The position numbers and the translations under genes are program-made. From the NCBI GenBank assembly GCA_902572605.1, contig CACGGD010000001.1, positions 221,861-285,860 on the forward strand: a stretch of 64,000 nt of DNA. Direction: 5' to 3'. The DNA is from an uncultured Pelagibacteraceae bacterium. Lineage in GTDB: Bacteria > Pseudomonadota > Alphaproteobacteria > Pelagibacterales > Pelagibacteraceae. Shown one piece after another: positions 51,845 to 60,748 of the stretch (positions are counted from its first letter, which is position 1; each line of letters begins with the position of its first letter). The notes under the pieces are model-generated. The model was not told where the DNA came from, ran no database searches, and saw nothing but the letters and a program-made list of their open reading frames with translations.

Positions 51845-52542
51845 TAACTAACATTCCATCTATACCCACTTCCATATCTAGTTTCAATTGCAGAAAACTT
51901 TTCATCAACTTTTTTAAACTTTTTTCTTATTCTTTTGACATGACTATCAATAGTTCTATCCTCAATTTCGGTATTTTCCTTGTAAGCTATGTCCATTAAA
52001 TGAGCTCTTTCTTTTATCACTCCTGGTCTCTTTGCTAACTCTTTAACAATTAAAAATTCCGTTGTCGTTAGTTTGTCAGGTAAAGGTTTTCCACCCCATT
52101 CGCATTCTAATTGAGAAGGGTCTAGTTTTAATTTTCCATGGGTTATAATATTTTTTGTATCATCAACTACATTGGTTTTTTTTCTTAATTGAACTCTTAT
52201 TCTCTCAATTAAAACTTTTGTCGAAAAACCACCCGATTTTTTTACAAAATCATCAGCTCCTAATTTTAAACCTAGTAATTCGTCAACTTCTTCGTCTTTA
52301 GAAGTTAAAAAGATTATAGGAATTGACATTTTTTTTCTTAATTTTTTTAATAATTCCTCTCCATCCATTTTTGGCATCTTAATATCCAAAACTGCCAAAT
52401 CGGGTGGATTTCTTGTTAGTCCAATCAATGCTGACTCTCCATCTATATAGGTCTGAACTTTAAAACCTTCTCTTTCAAGTGCAATGCTTATACCAGTTAA
52501 GATATTTCTATCATCATCTACTAATGCAATTGTTTGTGTCAT
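51844..52542 (-). CDS. chvI: ChvI-like response regulator (OmpR family)
   Basis: The 232-residue regulator has a receiver domain (VDDDRNIL; phospho-acceptor in DLAVLDIKMP; switch Thr/Ser and Lys in IIFLTSKDEEVD and DDFVKKSGG) and a winged-helix trans-regulatory domain with RTIDSHVKRIRKKFKK and TRYGSGYRW. It is the partner of ChvG and in alphaproteobacteria controls envelope and metabolic genes. It is 39 bp downstream of polA. Confidence 0.9.
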   Translation of the reverse strand: MTQTIALVDDDRNILTGISIALEREGFKVQTYIDGESALIGLTRNPPDLAVLDIKMPKMDGEELLKKLRKKMSIPIIFLTSKDEEVDELLGLKLGADDFVKKSGGFSTKVLIERIRVQLRKKTNVVDDTKNIITHGKLKLDPSQLECEWGGKPLPDKLTTTEFLIVKELAKRPGVIKERAHLMDIAYKENTEIEDRTIDSHVKRIRKKFKKVDEKFSAIETRYGSGYRWNVS

Positions 52543-52581
52543 ATAATCATTTTCAAGATCTTAATGTCAAAATTTAGGCGT

Positions 52582-55356
52582 CTAATGTGCTTCACCCCAA
52601 TTATTACCAGAATTAATACTTACCTCCAATGGAATTGAAAATTTATGGTGTTCTGAACTAGAAATTGAAATCATAGCATCTTTAATGATTTTTTTAATTT
52701 CATTTTCATCTTTTTTCAAACATTCAAATATAAGCTCATCATGTATCTGAAGAAGCATTTTAGCTTTGTTTTTCTGATCTTCTAAAATTTTATCTATCTT
52801 TATCATTGCGAGTCTAATGATATCAGCTGCTGAACCTTGAATGGGGGCATTAACAGCTGCTCTTTCTTGAAAACTTCTTACACTAAAATTTTTATCATTA
52901 ATTCCCCGAAGATGAATTCTCCTGCCAAAAATATTATTAACATAACCCTGCTTTCTGCAGATTTGAATTGTAGAATTCATATAATCTTTGATCTCTGGAA
53001 ATTTTTTAAAATAGGAATTTATAAAATCTAATGCTTCTTGATTAGATACAGATATTTGTTTTGCTAAACCATATTGTGTAATACCATAAATAATTCCAAA
53101 ATTTATTGCTTTAGCTTTTCTTCTAAAATCATCTGAAACTTTATTTAATGATAAACCAAAAACTTGGCTAGCAGTTAAAGCATGAATATCTTGATTGTTT
53201 TTAAAAGCTTTTTTTAACTCTTTGACATCTGCCATATCTGCTAGAATTCTCATTTCTATCTGATCATAATCAGCTGAAATAAGAATATTATCTTTTTCTG
53301 CTATAAAAGCTTTTCTAATTTCTTTACCATCTGAAGTCTTGATTGGAATATTTTGTAAATTTGGGTCACTAGATGCTAATCGTCCAGTATTAGTCGCAGC
53401 TAAAAGAAATGAAGTATGAACTCTTTTTGTTTTATTATTAATGTGCTCTTGTAAAGCATCAGTATAAGTGCTTTTTAATTTTGATACCTGTCTCCATTCT
53501 AAGACTAAGTTTGGAAATTTATGTCCCGTTAATGCCAAATCTTCTAAAATTTTAGCACTTGTAGCAAGACTACCCTTCTTAGTCTTTTTTAATTTTGCAA
53601 TTTTTAAATCATTATAAATTATCTCTCCTAGTTGCTTTGGAGAACCAATATTAAATTCTCGGCCTGAAATTTTATAAATTTCTTTTTCTATTTTTTTTAA
53701 TCTTTCTTCAAACTTTTTTGATAATCTTTTTAAATATGTGTCATCAACTTTAACTCCATTTATCTCTAACTTTGATAGCAACTTAACCATTGGTTTTTCA
53801 AAGATTTCATAAACTTTATTTAATTTCTCTTTATTAACCCTATCTAGCAAAAGATTATAAAGTCTTAATGTTATGTCTGCATCTTCAGCAGCATATTTAG
53901 TTGCTTCTTCTAAGTTTACATCGGAAAAATTCAACTGTTTTTTTCCAGAACCAACAACATCTTTATAAGAAATAGCTTTATGACCTAAATGTATTTCTGA
54001 AAGTGTATCCATATTATGCCTATTATTTCCAGCATCTAAAACATAGGATAGCAACATTGTATCTTCTACGGGATCTATTTTAATCCCATTTTTTTTTAAA
54101 ATAATAAAATCATATTTGATGTTCTGGCCAACTTTTTTAATGCTAGGATCTTCAAGCAAAGATTTAATCTTTTTTAAAACCAATTGTTTATCTAGTCCTT
54201 TAATATTCTTGTGTCCTAGAGGAATATAATAGGCTTCATTAGGAGCATAACTAAAAGAAATTCCAACTAATTCTGCTTCTAAAGGATTTAAAGATGAGGT
54301 TTCAGTATCTATAGAAATTAATGACTTTGTATTTAAAATATCTATTAATTTGTCTAAATTTTTTTCATTTAAAATACTTTTATAAAGCTTGGTATCTATT
54401 TTAGTAGTTTTAGATAGTTTATTATTAACTTTAGAATTGCTAACATTATCTTTGTCTTCGCCATAAAAACTTATTGCCTGACTTAATAATCGATTAAACT
54501 CCATTTCTCTTAAAAAATTATAAAGATTATCTTTATTTATTTCTTTGATTATAAAACTGCTTGGATCATCTTTAACTGGAACATCTTCTTTCAATTTAAC
54601 TAATTTTCGACTTAATAATGCTTTATCGCTATTTTCTAATAACGTCTGTCTTCTCTTATTTTGTGGAATTTCAGAAGCTTTTTTTAATAAAGTGTCTAAA
54701 TTTTTATATTTGTTAATCAATTCAGCTGCCGTTTTAATTCCTATACCTGGCACACCAGGAATATTATCTGAGGGGTCGCCTGCTAATGACTGAACATCTA
54801 TAACTTGATTAGGTTTTACTCCAAATTTCTCCAGAACTTCTTTCTCTCCAATAATTTTACTTTTCATTGGATCATACAATCTAATTTTATTAGATACTAA
54901 CTGCATTAAATCTTTATCAGACGAAATTACCGTAACTTTTGCTCCAGCATCTGTTATATGTTTTGCATAGGTAGCTATAAGATCGTCTGCTTCATAATTA
55001 AGAAGTTCTATAGATGGTAAATTAAATGCTTTGACTGATTTTCTTATATATTCAAATTGAGGTATTAAATCCTCTGGAGCTTCAGACCTATTTGCTTTGT
55101 ATTCACTATAAATATCATTTCTAAAGTTCTTTCTAGCTGAGTCAAAGATAACTGCAAAATGAGTTGGTTTATTAATTGAGTCATCCGATCTCGAGTCTTC
55201 TAATAATTTAAAAAGCATAGAGCAAAAACCACTTACTGCACCAGTTGGAAGTCCATCGCTTTTTCTAGATAATGGTGGCAAGGCATAATAAGCTCGAAAA
55301 ATATAACCTGATCCATCTACAAGATAATAATGATCTTTTTTTTTTATTGAACTCAT
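52582..55356 (-). CDS. polA: DNA polymerase I
   Basis: The 924-residue enzyme has three domains. The 5'-3' nuclease (residues 1-290) shows VDGSGYIFRAYYALPP, TVISSDKDLMQLV and SLAGDPSDNIPGVPGIG. The 3'-5' proofreading exonuclease (about 325-510) has intact SIDTETSSLNP, VGQNIKYDFIIL and YAAEDADITLRL. The polymerase (about 530-924) has SADYDQIEMRILA, FRRKAKAINFGIIYG and QIHDELIFE. Proofreading residues are present, unlike in several reduced bacteria. It is divergent from the ABC ATPase gene (43 bp). Confidence 0.95.
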   Translation of the reverse strand: MSSIKKKDHYYLVDGSGYIFRAYYALPPLSRKSDGLPTGAVSGFCSMLFKLLEDSRSDDSINKPTHFAVIFDSARKNFRNDIYSEYKANRSEAPEDLIPQFEYIRKSVKAFNLPSIELLNYEADDLIATYAKHITDAGAKVTVISSDKDLMQLVSNKIRLYDPMKSKIIGEKEVLEKFGVKPNQVIDVQSLAGDPSDNIPGVPGIGIKTAAELINKYKNLDTLLKKASEIPQNKRRQTLLENSDKALLSRKLVKLKEDVPVKDDPSSFIIKEINKDNLYNFLREMEFNRLLSQAISFYGEDKDNVSNSKVNNKLSKTTKIDTKLYKSILNEKNLDKLIDILNTKSLISIDTETSSLNPLEAELVGISFSYAPNEAYYIPLGHKNIKGLDKQLVLKKIKSLLEDPSIKKVGQNIKYDFIILKKNGIKIDPVEDTMLLSYVLDAGNNRHNMDTLSEIHLGHKAISYKDVVGSGKKQLNFSDVNLEEATKYAAEDADITLRLYNLLLDRVNKEKLNKVYEIFEKPMVKLLSKLEINGVKVDDTYLKRLSKKFEERLKKIEKEIYKISGREFNIGSPKQLGEIIYNDLKIAKLKKTKKGSLATSAKILEDLALTGHKFPNLVLEWRQVSKLKSTYTDALQEHINNKTKRVHTSFLLAATNTGRLASSDPNLQNIPIKTSDGKEIRKAFIAEKDNILISADYDQIEMRILADMADVKELKKAFKNNQDIHALTASQVFGLSLNKVSDDFRRKAKAINFGIIYGITQYGLAKQISVSNQEALDFINSYFKKFPEIKDYMNSTIQICRKQGYVNNIFGRRIHLRGINDKNFSVRSFQERAAVNAPIQGSAADIIRLAMIKIDKILEDQKNKAKMLLQIHDELIFECLKKDENEIKKIIKDAMISISSSEHHKFSIPLEVSINSGNNWGEAH

Positions 55357-55399
55357 ATATATATATTACATTAATTTTTAACCTATATTTAATCAAACT

Positions 55400-56329
55400 A
55401 TGAATAAATACGCTTTAACTGTTGAAAATCTCACAAAGGTTTACTCGGATTCTAAAAACAAAAAAGAAAATAAAGCACTAAATAATTTAAATTTTCAGGT
55501 CAATCAGGGAGAAGTATTTGGTTTACTTGGTCCTAATGGAGCTGGCAAGACTACCTTTCTAGGTATTTTGGGTGGAACAGTTTCAAAAACAAAGGGTTAT
55601 ATAAATGTTTGGGGTTTTGATCTTGATAAAAATCCTAGACAAGTAAAAGCCTCTATTGGAATTGTCCCCCAAGAAGTTAATCTTGATGCCTTCTTTAGCC
55701 CTAAAAAATTGCTAGAATTGCAAGCCGGTCTATACGGGGTAACTAAAAAAGATAGAATTACTGACTTAATTTTAAAAATGGTAGCATTAGAAAATAAAGC
55801 CAATGCTTATTCTAGAAGCTTATCGGGCGGTATGAAAAGAAGACTACTAATTGCTAAAGCAATGGTACATCAACCACCTATCTTAATATTAGATGAGCCT
55901 ACAGCTGGTGTCGATGTTGAGCTAAGAAATAATCTTTGGAATAATGTCAAAGAGTTAAATAAGGAGGGTGTTACAATTATTCTTACCACACACTACTTAT
56001 TTGAAGCACAAGAAATGTGTGATCGAATAGCCATTATAGATAAAGGTAATTTAGTTGCTCTTGATACAACTCAAAAACTTTTAGATAGAATTCAGACAAA
56101 AAAAATAAACTTCAAAGTTAAGAATATAGAAAAAGATAAGATTTTAAAAATGGAAGGAATACAATTTAAAATCAGTTCTAATGACTCAATTTCAGTTACT
56201 TACGAAAAAAATTCACTTAATTTCGGAGAAATTATTAATTATTTCAGTCAAAACAACATAAAAATACTAGATATTGTCACAGAAGACGGGGATTTAGAGG
56301 ATGTATTCGTACAATTAACAAATAAGTAG
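55400..56329 (+). CDS. ABC transporter ATP-binding protein without a neighbouring permease
   Basis: The 309-residue ATPase has Walker A GPNGAGKTTFLG, Q-loop VPQEVN, signature LSGGMKRRLLIAKAM, Walker B ILILDEPTAGVD and H-loop TTHYLFEAQ, plus a C-terminal accessory domain of about 70 residues (LLDRIQTKKINFKVK onward). It is closest in plan to YadG/NatA/DrrA-type exporters, where a type 2 permease usually follows. Here bioY follows instead, 32 bp downstream, so the ATPase has no visible membrane partner. The substrate is unknown. Confidence 0.8.
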   Translation: MNKYALTVENLTKVYSDSKNKKENKALNNLNFQVNQGEVFGLLGPNGAGKTTFLGILGGTVSKTKGYINVWGFDLDKNPRQVKASIGIVPQEVNLDAFFSPKKLLELQAGLYGVTKKDRITDLILKMVALENKANAYSRSLSGGMKRRLLIAKAMVHQPPILILDEPTAGVDVELRNNLWNNVKELNKEGVTIILTTHYLFEAQEMCDRIAIIDKGNLVALDTTQKLLDRIQTKKINFKVKNIEKDKILKMEGIQFKISSNDSISVTYEKNSLNFGEIINYFSQNNIKILDIVTEDGDLEDVFVQLTNK

Positions 56330-56361
56330 ATTTAAGTTAAAAAAAAGATAAATATATACAT

Positions 56362-56913
56362 ATGGAACTTGTAAAAAATTTTACGCAATCAAAATTAGTT
56401 AAAAATATATTTATAGCCTTTATTGGGACAGTGTTGCTAGCTATTTCATCAAAAATAAAGATTCCTTTTTATCCAGTGCCTATGACAATGCAAACTTTAA
56501 TCGTCCTAATAATTGGTATTGGATTTGGATGGAAACTTGGAGTAGCTACTATAGCATTATATCTGTTTGAAGGAATAATAGGCTTACCAGTTTTTTCTGG
56601 AACCCCTGAAAAAGGAGTTGGTTTAGTTTATTTTACTGGTCCTACAATGGGTTATTTATTTGGTTTTCTAGTTACAGCTTTTGTAGCAGGAAAATTTAAT
56701 TACAATAATAATTTAATTTATAACTTTCTAAAATTAACTTTTGCAACTAGTTTCATTTATATATTAGGATTACTTTGGCTTGGAGGACTAATTGGTTGGG
56801 ATAAACCAATATTTAAATTAGGTGCTCAGCCTTTTTTATTGGCTGAATTATTTAAGATTCTCTTAGCTACGTTTGCTATCAATCAAATTAAAAAGATTAA
56901 AAAAATACTTTAA
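56362..56913 (+). CDS. bioY: BioY biotin transporter substrate-specific component
   Basis: The 183-residue membrane protein has five or six helices and BioY landmarks: IPFYPVPMTMQTLIVLIIGI, LYLFEGIIGLPVFSG, VYFTGPTMGYLFGFLVTAF. It binds biotin. BioM/BioN of a complete ECF transporter are not adjacent; solitary BioY proteins can transport biotin alone. It follows an ABC ATPase that is not a typical BioM. SAR11 bacteria are known to need vitamins, so this could be their biotin uptake route. Confidence 0.85.
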   Translation: MELVKNFTQSKLVKNIFIAFIGTVLLAISSKIKIPFYPVPMTMQTLIVLIIGIGFGWKLGVATIALYLFEGIIGLPVFSGTPEKGVGLVYFTGPTMGYLFGFLVTAFVAGKFNYNNNLIYNFLKLTFATSFIYILGLLWLGGLIGWDKPIFKLGAQPFLLAELFKILLATFAINQIKKIKKIL

Positions 56914-56914
56914 T

Positions 56915-57487
56915 TTATCTTGGAGATCTTTTAGAAAGTATTCTCTGTAAAGTTCGTCTATGCATTTTAAGTCTCCTAGCTGTTTCAGAAACATTACGAT
57001 TGCATAATTCGAATACTCTGTGAATATGTTCCCATTTTACTCTATCAGCGGACATTGGATTTTCAGGTGGTTTAGCCTTTGACTCAGGTGATGCTAATAA
57101 TGCTGCCTCAACATCATCTGCATCTACAGGTTTCGCCATATAGTCTATTGCGCCTGCTTTAACTGCTGCTACTGCAGTGGGTAAGTTCCCGTATCCGGTT
57201 AACATTACAATCCTAGCATCTTTCTTGTTTTTAGATAGCTCATTAACCACATCTAGCCCATTCCCATCCTCTAGTCTTAAATCTACTAGAGCAAAGTTTG
57301 TAGGACTGTTTTTAGCAATCTCAAGGCCTTCAGACACCGTTTTAGCCTCTTTTACTTGAAAACCCTTCTTTTCCATTGCTCTGGAGAGCCTCCCTCGTAA
57401 GGGATCATCGTCATCAAGTATAAGAAGCGACTTATCAGAAAAATCTGACAGATTTAGTTGCTTTGGGTAATTTTTAGATGCTCTCAT
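56915..57487 (-). CDS. regA: RegA/ActR redox response regulator
   Basis: The 190-residue regulator has a receiver domain (LLILDDDDPLRGRLSRAME; phospho-acceptor in FALVDLRLEDGNGLDVV; VMLTGYGN; AKPVDADDV) and a short Fis-type helix-turn-helix (NRNVSETARRLKMHRRTLQRIL) near the C-terminus, the near-invariant RegA/PrrA/ActR DNA-reading helix. Its partner kinase regB lies about 4.3 kb away on the same strand, beyond the polyamine genes. It is divergent from the decarboxylase gene. Confidence 0.95.
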   Translation of the reverse strand: MRASKNYPKQLNLSDFSDKSLLILDDDDPLRGRLSRAMEKKGFQVKEAKTVSEGLEIAKNSPTNFALVDLRLEDGNGLDVVNELSKNKKDARIVMLTGYGNLPTAVAAVKAGAIDYMAKPVDADDVEAALLASPESKAKPPENPMSADRVKWEHIHRVFELCNRNVSETARRLKMHRRTLQRILSKRSPR

Positions 57488-57560
57488 ATATTGTTGATAT
57501 AGTTACTACAATCGATTTTACAACTGGTCAAAATAGCATTTTTTTCTTTACATAAAGTCA

Positions 57561-57596
57561 AAAAAACCTTAAACGCGATTAAATAAGGTTTTTTTT
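57561..57596. terminator. Terminator-like hairpin in the leader of the polyamine operon
   Basis: AAAAAACCTTA (57561-57571) pairs with TAAGGTTTTTT (57584-57594), with a 12-nt loop and T-rich flank on both strands. It lies between divergent genes, where no gene needs ending, so it may act as an attenuator or a bidirectional insulator. Confidence 0.5.
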
Positions 57597-57646
57597 GTAC
57601 AAATTTTTTAAAAACCTTTTGTGTAAATTAATGGAGGACACATGAA

Positions 57647-58825
57647 ATGCGAAAATTTAGAGACGTTGACGAATTAGTTAACGAATTGAAACCAGATTAC
57701 CCCGTATATTGCATACGGCCTGAATCGATAAAAAAATCTACAAAATTTTTTAAAGATAACTTTCCAGGTAAAGTTCTTTATGCTGTTAAAACAAATCCTA
57801 ATGAAAAAATAATAAAACAAATTGTTTCTAATGGAATAGAGGATTTCGATGTAGCTTCTTTAAATGAAATTAAGTTAATAAAAAAAATTAAACCAGAAGC
57901 CAATTTATATTTTATGCATACAATAAAAAGTAAAGAAAGTATTTCATTAGCTTATTTTGATTATGGAGTTAAAAACTTTTCATTAGATAGTAAAGATGAA
58001 CTTAGAAAAATTCTGGAAGCTACAAATCAAGCTAAAGATTTAAACTTATTTGTAAGAATTGCTATTTCTAATGAACATGCTGAAATTGACTTGTCTAGAA
58101 AATTTGGTGCACTACCTTCTGAAGCATTAGGCCTTGTGAGATTATGTAAAGAACATTCAAAAAAACTTGGAATAAGTTTTCATGTAGGTTCTCAATGTAT
58201 GCATAAGATTTCATATTCAAAAGGTATTCGTGAAATCGGAAATATAATTAAGAAAACGAAAATTATACCTGATATTATAAATGTTGGGGGAGGCTTTCCA
58301 TCATTGTATCCTGACCTTAATCCTGAACCACTTGATAACTACCTTAATGAAATAAAATTAGCACTTAAAAATTTAAAATTACAAAAACTACCTGATATTA
58401 TTTGTGAACCTGGAAGAGCTATTGTTGCTGAAAGTGGATCAACAATAGTAAAAGTTATATTAAGAAAAAAACAAAAACTTTATATAAATGATGGTACTTA
58501 TGGTTCTTTATTTGATGCGGGAGTTCCAAACTTCGTTTTACCGACAAAGATGATCACTAATGGGAGAATACATTCTAAAAAATTAACCGCTTTTAACTTC
58601 TTTGGACCAACTTGTGATAGCTTAGATTATATGAAGGGCCCTTTTTTATTACCAAATAATATAAAAGAGGGTGATTATATAGAGTTAGGTCAATTAGGTG
58701 CTTATGCATTAACCTTTAGAACAAAATTCAATGGTTTTTATTCTAATGAAATATTTGAATTGAACGATAAACCCATCATGTCTTTATATGAAGATTCAAG
58801 TAAAGTTGATTACTTGGTTGCTTAA
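57647..58825 (+). CDS. Ornithine/arginine-type PLP decarboxylase (fold III)
   Basis: The 392-residue alanine-racemase-fold decarboxylase has PLP Lys48 in YAVKTNP, HVGSQ (179-183), GGGFPS (214-219), the phosphate-binding EPGRA (254-258) and catalytic Cys323 in FGPTCDSLDY. This is the ODC group; ornithine, lysine or carboxynorspermidine could be substrates. The following genes process agmatine, so an arginine substrate is also possible. GGAGGA lies 8 nt before ATG 57647. It ends with a 1-nt overlap with the next gene (TAATG-type). Confidence 0.85.
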   Translation: MRKFRDVDELVNELKPDYPVYCIRPESIKKSTKFFKDNFPGKVLYAVKTNPNEKIIKQIVSNGIEDFDVASLNEIKLIKKIKPEANLYFMHTIKSKESISLAYFDYGVKNFSLDSKDELRKILEATNQAKDLNLFVRIAISNEHAEIDLSRKFGALPSEALGLVRLCKEHSKKLGISFHVGSQCMHKISYSKGIREIGNIIKKTKIIPDIINVGGGFPSLYPDLNPEPLDNYLNEIKLALKNLKLQKLPDIICEPGRAIVAESGSTIVKVILRKKQKLYINDGTYGSLFDAGVPNFVLPTKMITNGRIHSKKLTAFNFFGPTCDSLDYMKGPFLLPNNIKEGDYIELGQLGAYALTFRTKFNGFYSNEIFELNDKPIMSLYEDSSKVDYLVA

Positions 58826-59871
58826 TGACAAAAAAAAATGGTCCTAACATCGGACATAATAAAAAATCATTTTTAAATAATCCCGTAGAACATATTGATA
58901 TTACTTCCTTTGATGCTCGAAAAATAATTGAAGGTATGAGTAAAATGTCATTCACCTCTAGAGATACAGCTAATGCAGCTAAAATTTATAATGAAATGAT
59001 ATCAGATGAAAACTGCTCTATTTTTCTAACAATTGCTGGTTCAACTTCTGCTGGAGGCTGTATGAATCTTTATTCTGATTTAATTAAGTACAATATGGTT
59101 GATGCCGTAGTAGCCACAGGAGCCTCTATAATTGATATGGATTTCTTTGAAGCTTTAGGGTTTAAGCACTACCAAGGATCTCAATTTCAAGATGATACTG
59201 AGCTTAGAAAAAATTATATAGATAGAATTTATGATACTTATATCGATGAAGAAGAATTACAGGCATGTGATAAGGCTATTTGTGATGTGGCCAACTCTAT
59301 GCAACCAAAAGCTTATACTTCCAGAGAATTCATTCTAGAATTAGGCAAATTTTTAAAAAAGAATGCTAAAAAGAAAGGTTCATTGATAGAAACTGCTTTT
59401 GATAATAATGTACCTATTTTCTGTCCTGCCTTTACAGATAGTTCTGCTGGTTTTGGACTAGTCATGCACCAAGAACAAAATCCAGATAAGCATATAACAA
59501 TAGACTCGATAAGAGAAATGAGAGAATTAACTGAGATTAAAATAAAATCTAAGCAATCTGGCTTATTAATGGTGGGCGGAGGTGTCCCTAAAAATTTTGT
59601 TCAAGATACAGTTGTATGTGCAGAGCTGTTAGGAAAACAAGTAGATATGCATAAATATGCAATTCAAATTACTGTGGCTGACACTAGAGATGGTGCTTGT
59701 AGTAGTTCAACTTTAAAAGAAGCAAGTTCATGGGGAAAAGTAGATCTAGCTAAGGAACAAATGGTTTTTGCTGAAGCAACAAGTGTCTTGCCTTTAATTG
59801 CAAGTGATGCTTACCACAGACAAAATTGGAAAAATAGAAGTAAAAGAAATTTTCAAAAAATATTTAAATAA
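58825..59871 (+). CDS. Deoxyhypusine synthase-like enzyme (probable homospermidine synthase)
   Basis: The 348-residue NAD-dependent enzyme shows FLTIAGSTSAGG, VDAVVATGASIIDMDF, FCPAFTDSSAGFG and MVGGGVPKNF, and the catalytic lysine in SSWGK (Lys305), equivalent to human Lys329. Bacteria have no eIF5A precursor, and bacterial relatives have been shown to condense putrescine units into homospermidine or related polyamines. It starts in the stop codon of the decarboxylase gene and ends 1 bp before the amidase. Family call is strong; substrate is inferred. Confidence 0.85.
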   Translation: MTKKNGPNIGHNKKSFLNNPVEHIDITSFDARKIIEGMSKMSFTSRDTANAAKIYNEMISDENCSIFLTIAGSTSAGGCMNLYSDLIKYNMVDAVVATGASIIDMDFFEALGFKHYQGSQFQDDTELRKNYIDRIYDTYIDEEELQACDKAICDVANSMQPKAYTSREFILELGKFLKKNAKKKGSLIETAFDNNVPIFCPAFTDSSAGFGLVMHQEQNPDKHITIDSIREMRELTEIKIKSKQSGLLMVGGGVPKNFVQDTVVCAELLGKQVDMHKYAIQITVADTRDGACSSSTLKEASSWGKVDLAKEQMVFAEATSVLPLIASDAYHRQNWKNRSKRNFQKIFK

Positions 59872-59872
59872 G

Positions 59873-60748
59873 ATGGGAAAAACAAGATTAGCATTAATAC
59901 AGATGAAAATGTCATCTGAAAAAAAAAAAAATATTTCCAGCGCTATATCAAAAATATATAAAGCGAAAAAGAAAGGTGCAGAGATTATTTGTTTACCAGA
60001 ATTATTTTTAACAAATTATTTTTGTCAAATAGAAAAACACTCTAATTTTAATTTTGCAGAAAAAATTCCTGGACCGACAACTGATATATTTTCTTCATTA
60101 GCTAAAAAACTAAAAGTAATACTCCTTTTATCTTTATTTGAAAAAAGAACTTCAGGTATTTATCACAATACTTGTGTAGTTATAGACGAGTATGGAAAAA
60201 TTAGAGGGAAGTATCGAAAAATGCATATACCAGATGACCCTCAATATTATGAAAAATTTTATTTTACTCCTGGCGATCTTGGTTTTAGATCCTTTAAAAC
60301 TTCAAAAGGTAATTTAGGAACTTTAATTTGTTGGGATCAATGGTTTCCTGAAGCAGCAAGATTAACAGCTTTGAAAGGAGCTGAAATACTTTTTTATCCT
60401 ACTGCAATAGGCTGGCATCCAAAAGAAAAGAGAAAATTTGGACAATCTCAGCTTAATTCTTGGTTATCAGTTCAGCGATCACATGCTATAGCAAATGGTG
60501 TTTATGTTGCTGCTATAAATAGAACTGGTGTAGAAAAACAAGGTTCAAAGAAATTAGAATTTTGGGGTAATAGTGTAATATTTGATCCTAGTGGAAATAT
60601 TATCAAAAAGGGAAATTTAGCAGAACAAATTCTTATTTGTGATATAGATTTTAAAAAAATAGAAACTGTAAGAAGACATTGGCCATTTTTTAGAGATAGA
60701 AGGATAGATTATTATAAAGGCATATTGAAAAATCCTAAAGATGCTTAA
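59873..60748 (+). CDS. aguB: N-carbamoylputrescine amidase
   Basis: The 291-residue carbon-nitrogen hydrolase has the catalytic triad Glu43 (EIICLPELFL), Lys116 (RGKYRKMHIP) and Cys153 (GTLICWDQWFP). It fits AguB, which converts N-carbamoylputrescine to putrescine, because agmatine deiminase follows with an 8-nt overlap. The open frame extends 25 residues upstream inside the previous gene, but that part lacks the beta strand of the fold. I start at ATG 59873, one base after the preceding stop. Confidence 0.9.
   Translation: MGKTRLALIQMKMSSEKKKNISSAISKIYKAKKKGAEIICLPELFLTNYFCQIEKHSNFNFAEKIPGPTTDIFSSLAKKLKVILLLSLFEKRTSGIYHNTCVVIDEYGKIRGKYRKMHIPDDPQYYEKFYFTPGDLGFRSFKTSKGNLGTLICWDQWFPEAARLTALKGAEILFYPTAIGWHPKEKRKFGQSQLNSWLSVQRSHAIANGVYVAAINRTGVEKQGSKKLEFWGNSVIFDPSGNIIKKGNLAEQILICDIDFKKIETVRRHWPFFRDRRIDYYKGILKNPKDA

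Noticed and set aside
52573-52581. TTTAGGCGT between chvI and polA, matching the arm of hairpin copy B
   Set aside because: A single 9-mer match without a partner arm; likely chance.
59798-59872. 25-residue extension of AguB
   Set aside because: It lies within the end of the DHS-like gene in another frame and precedes the family's first beta strand.
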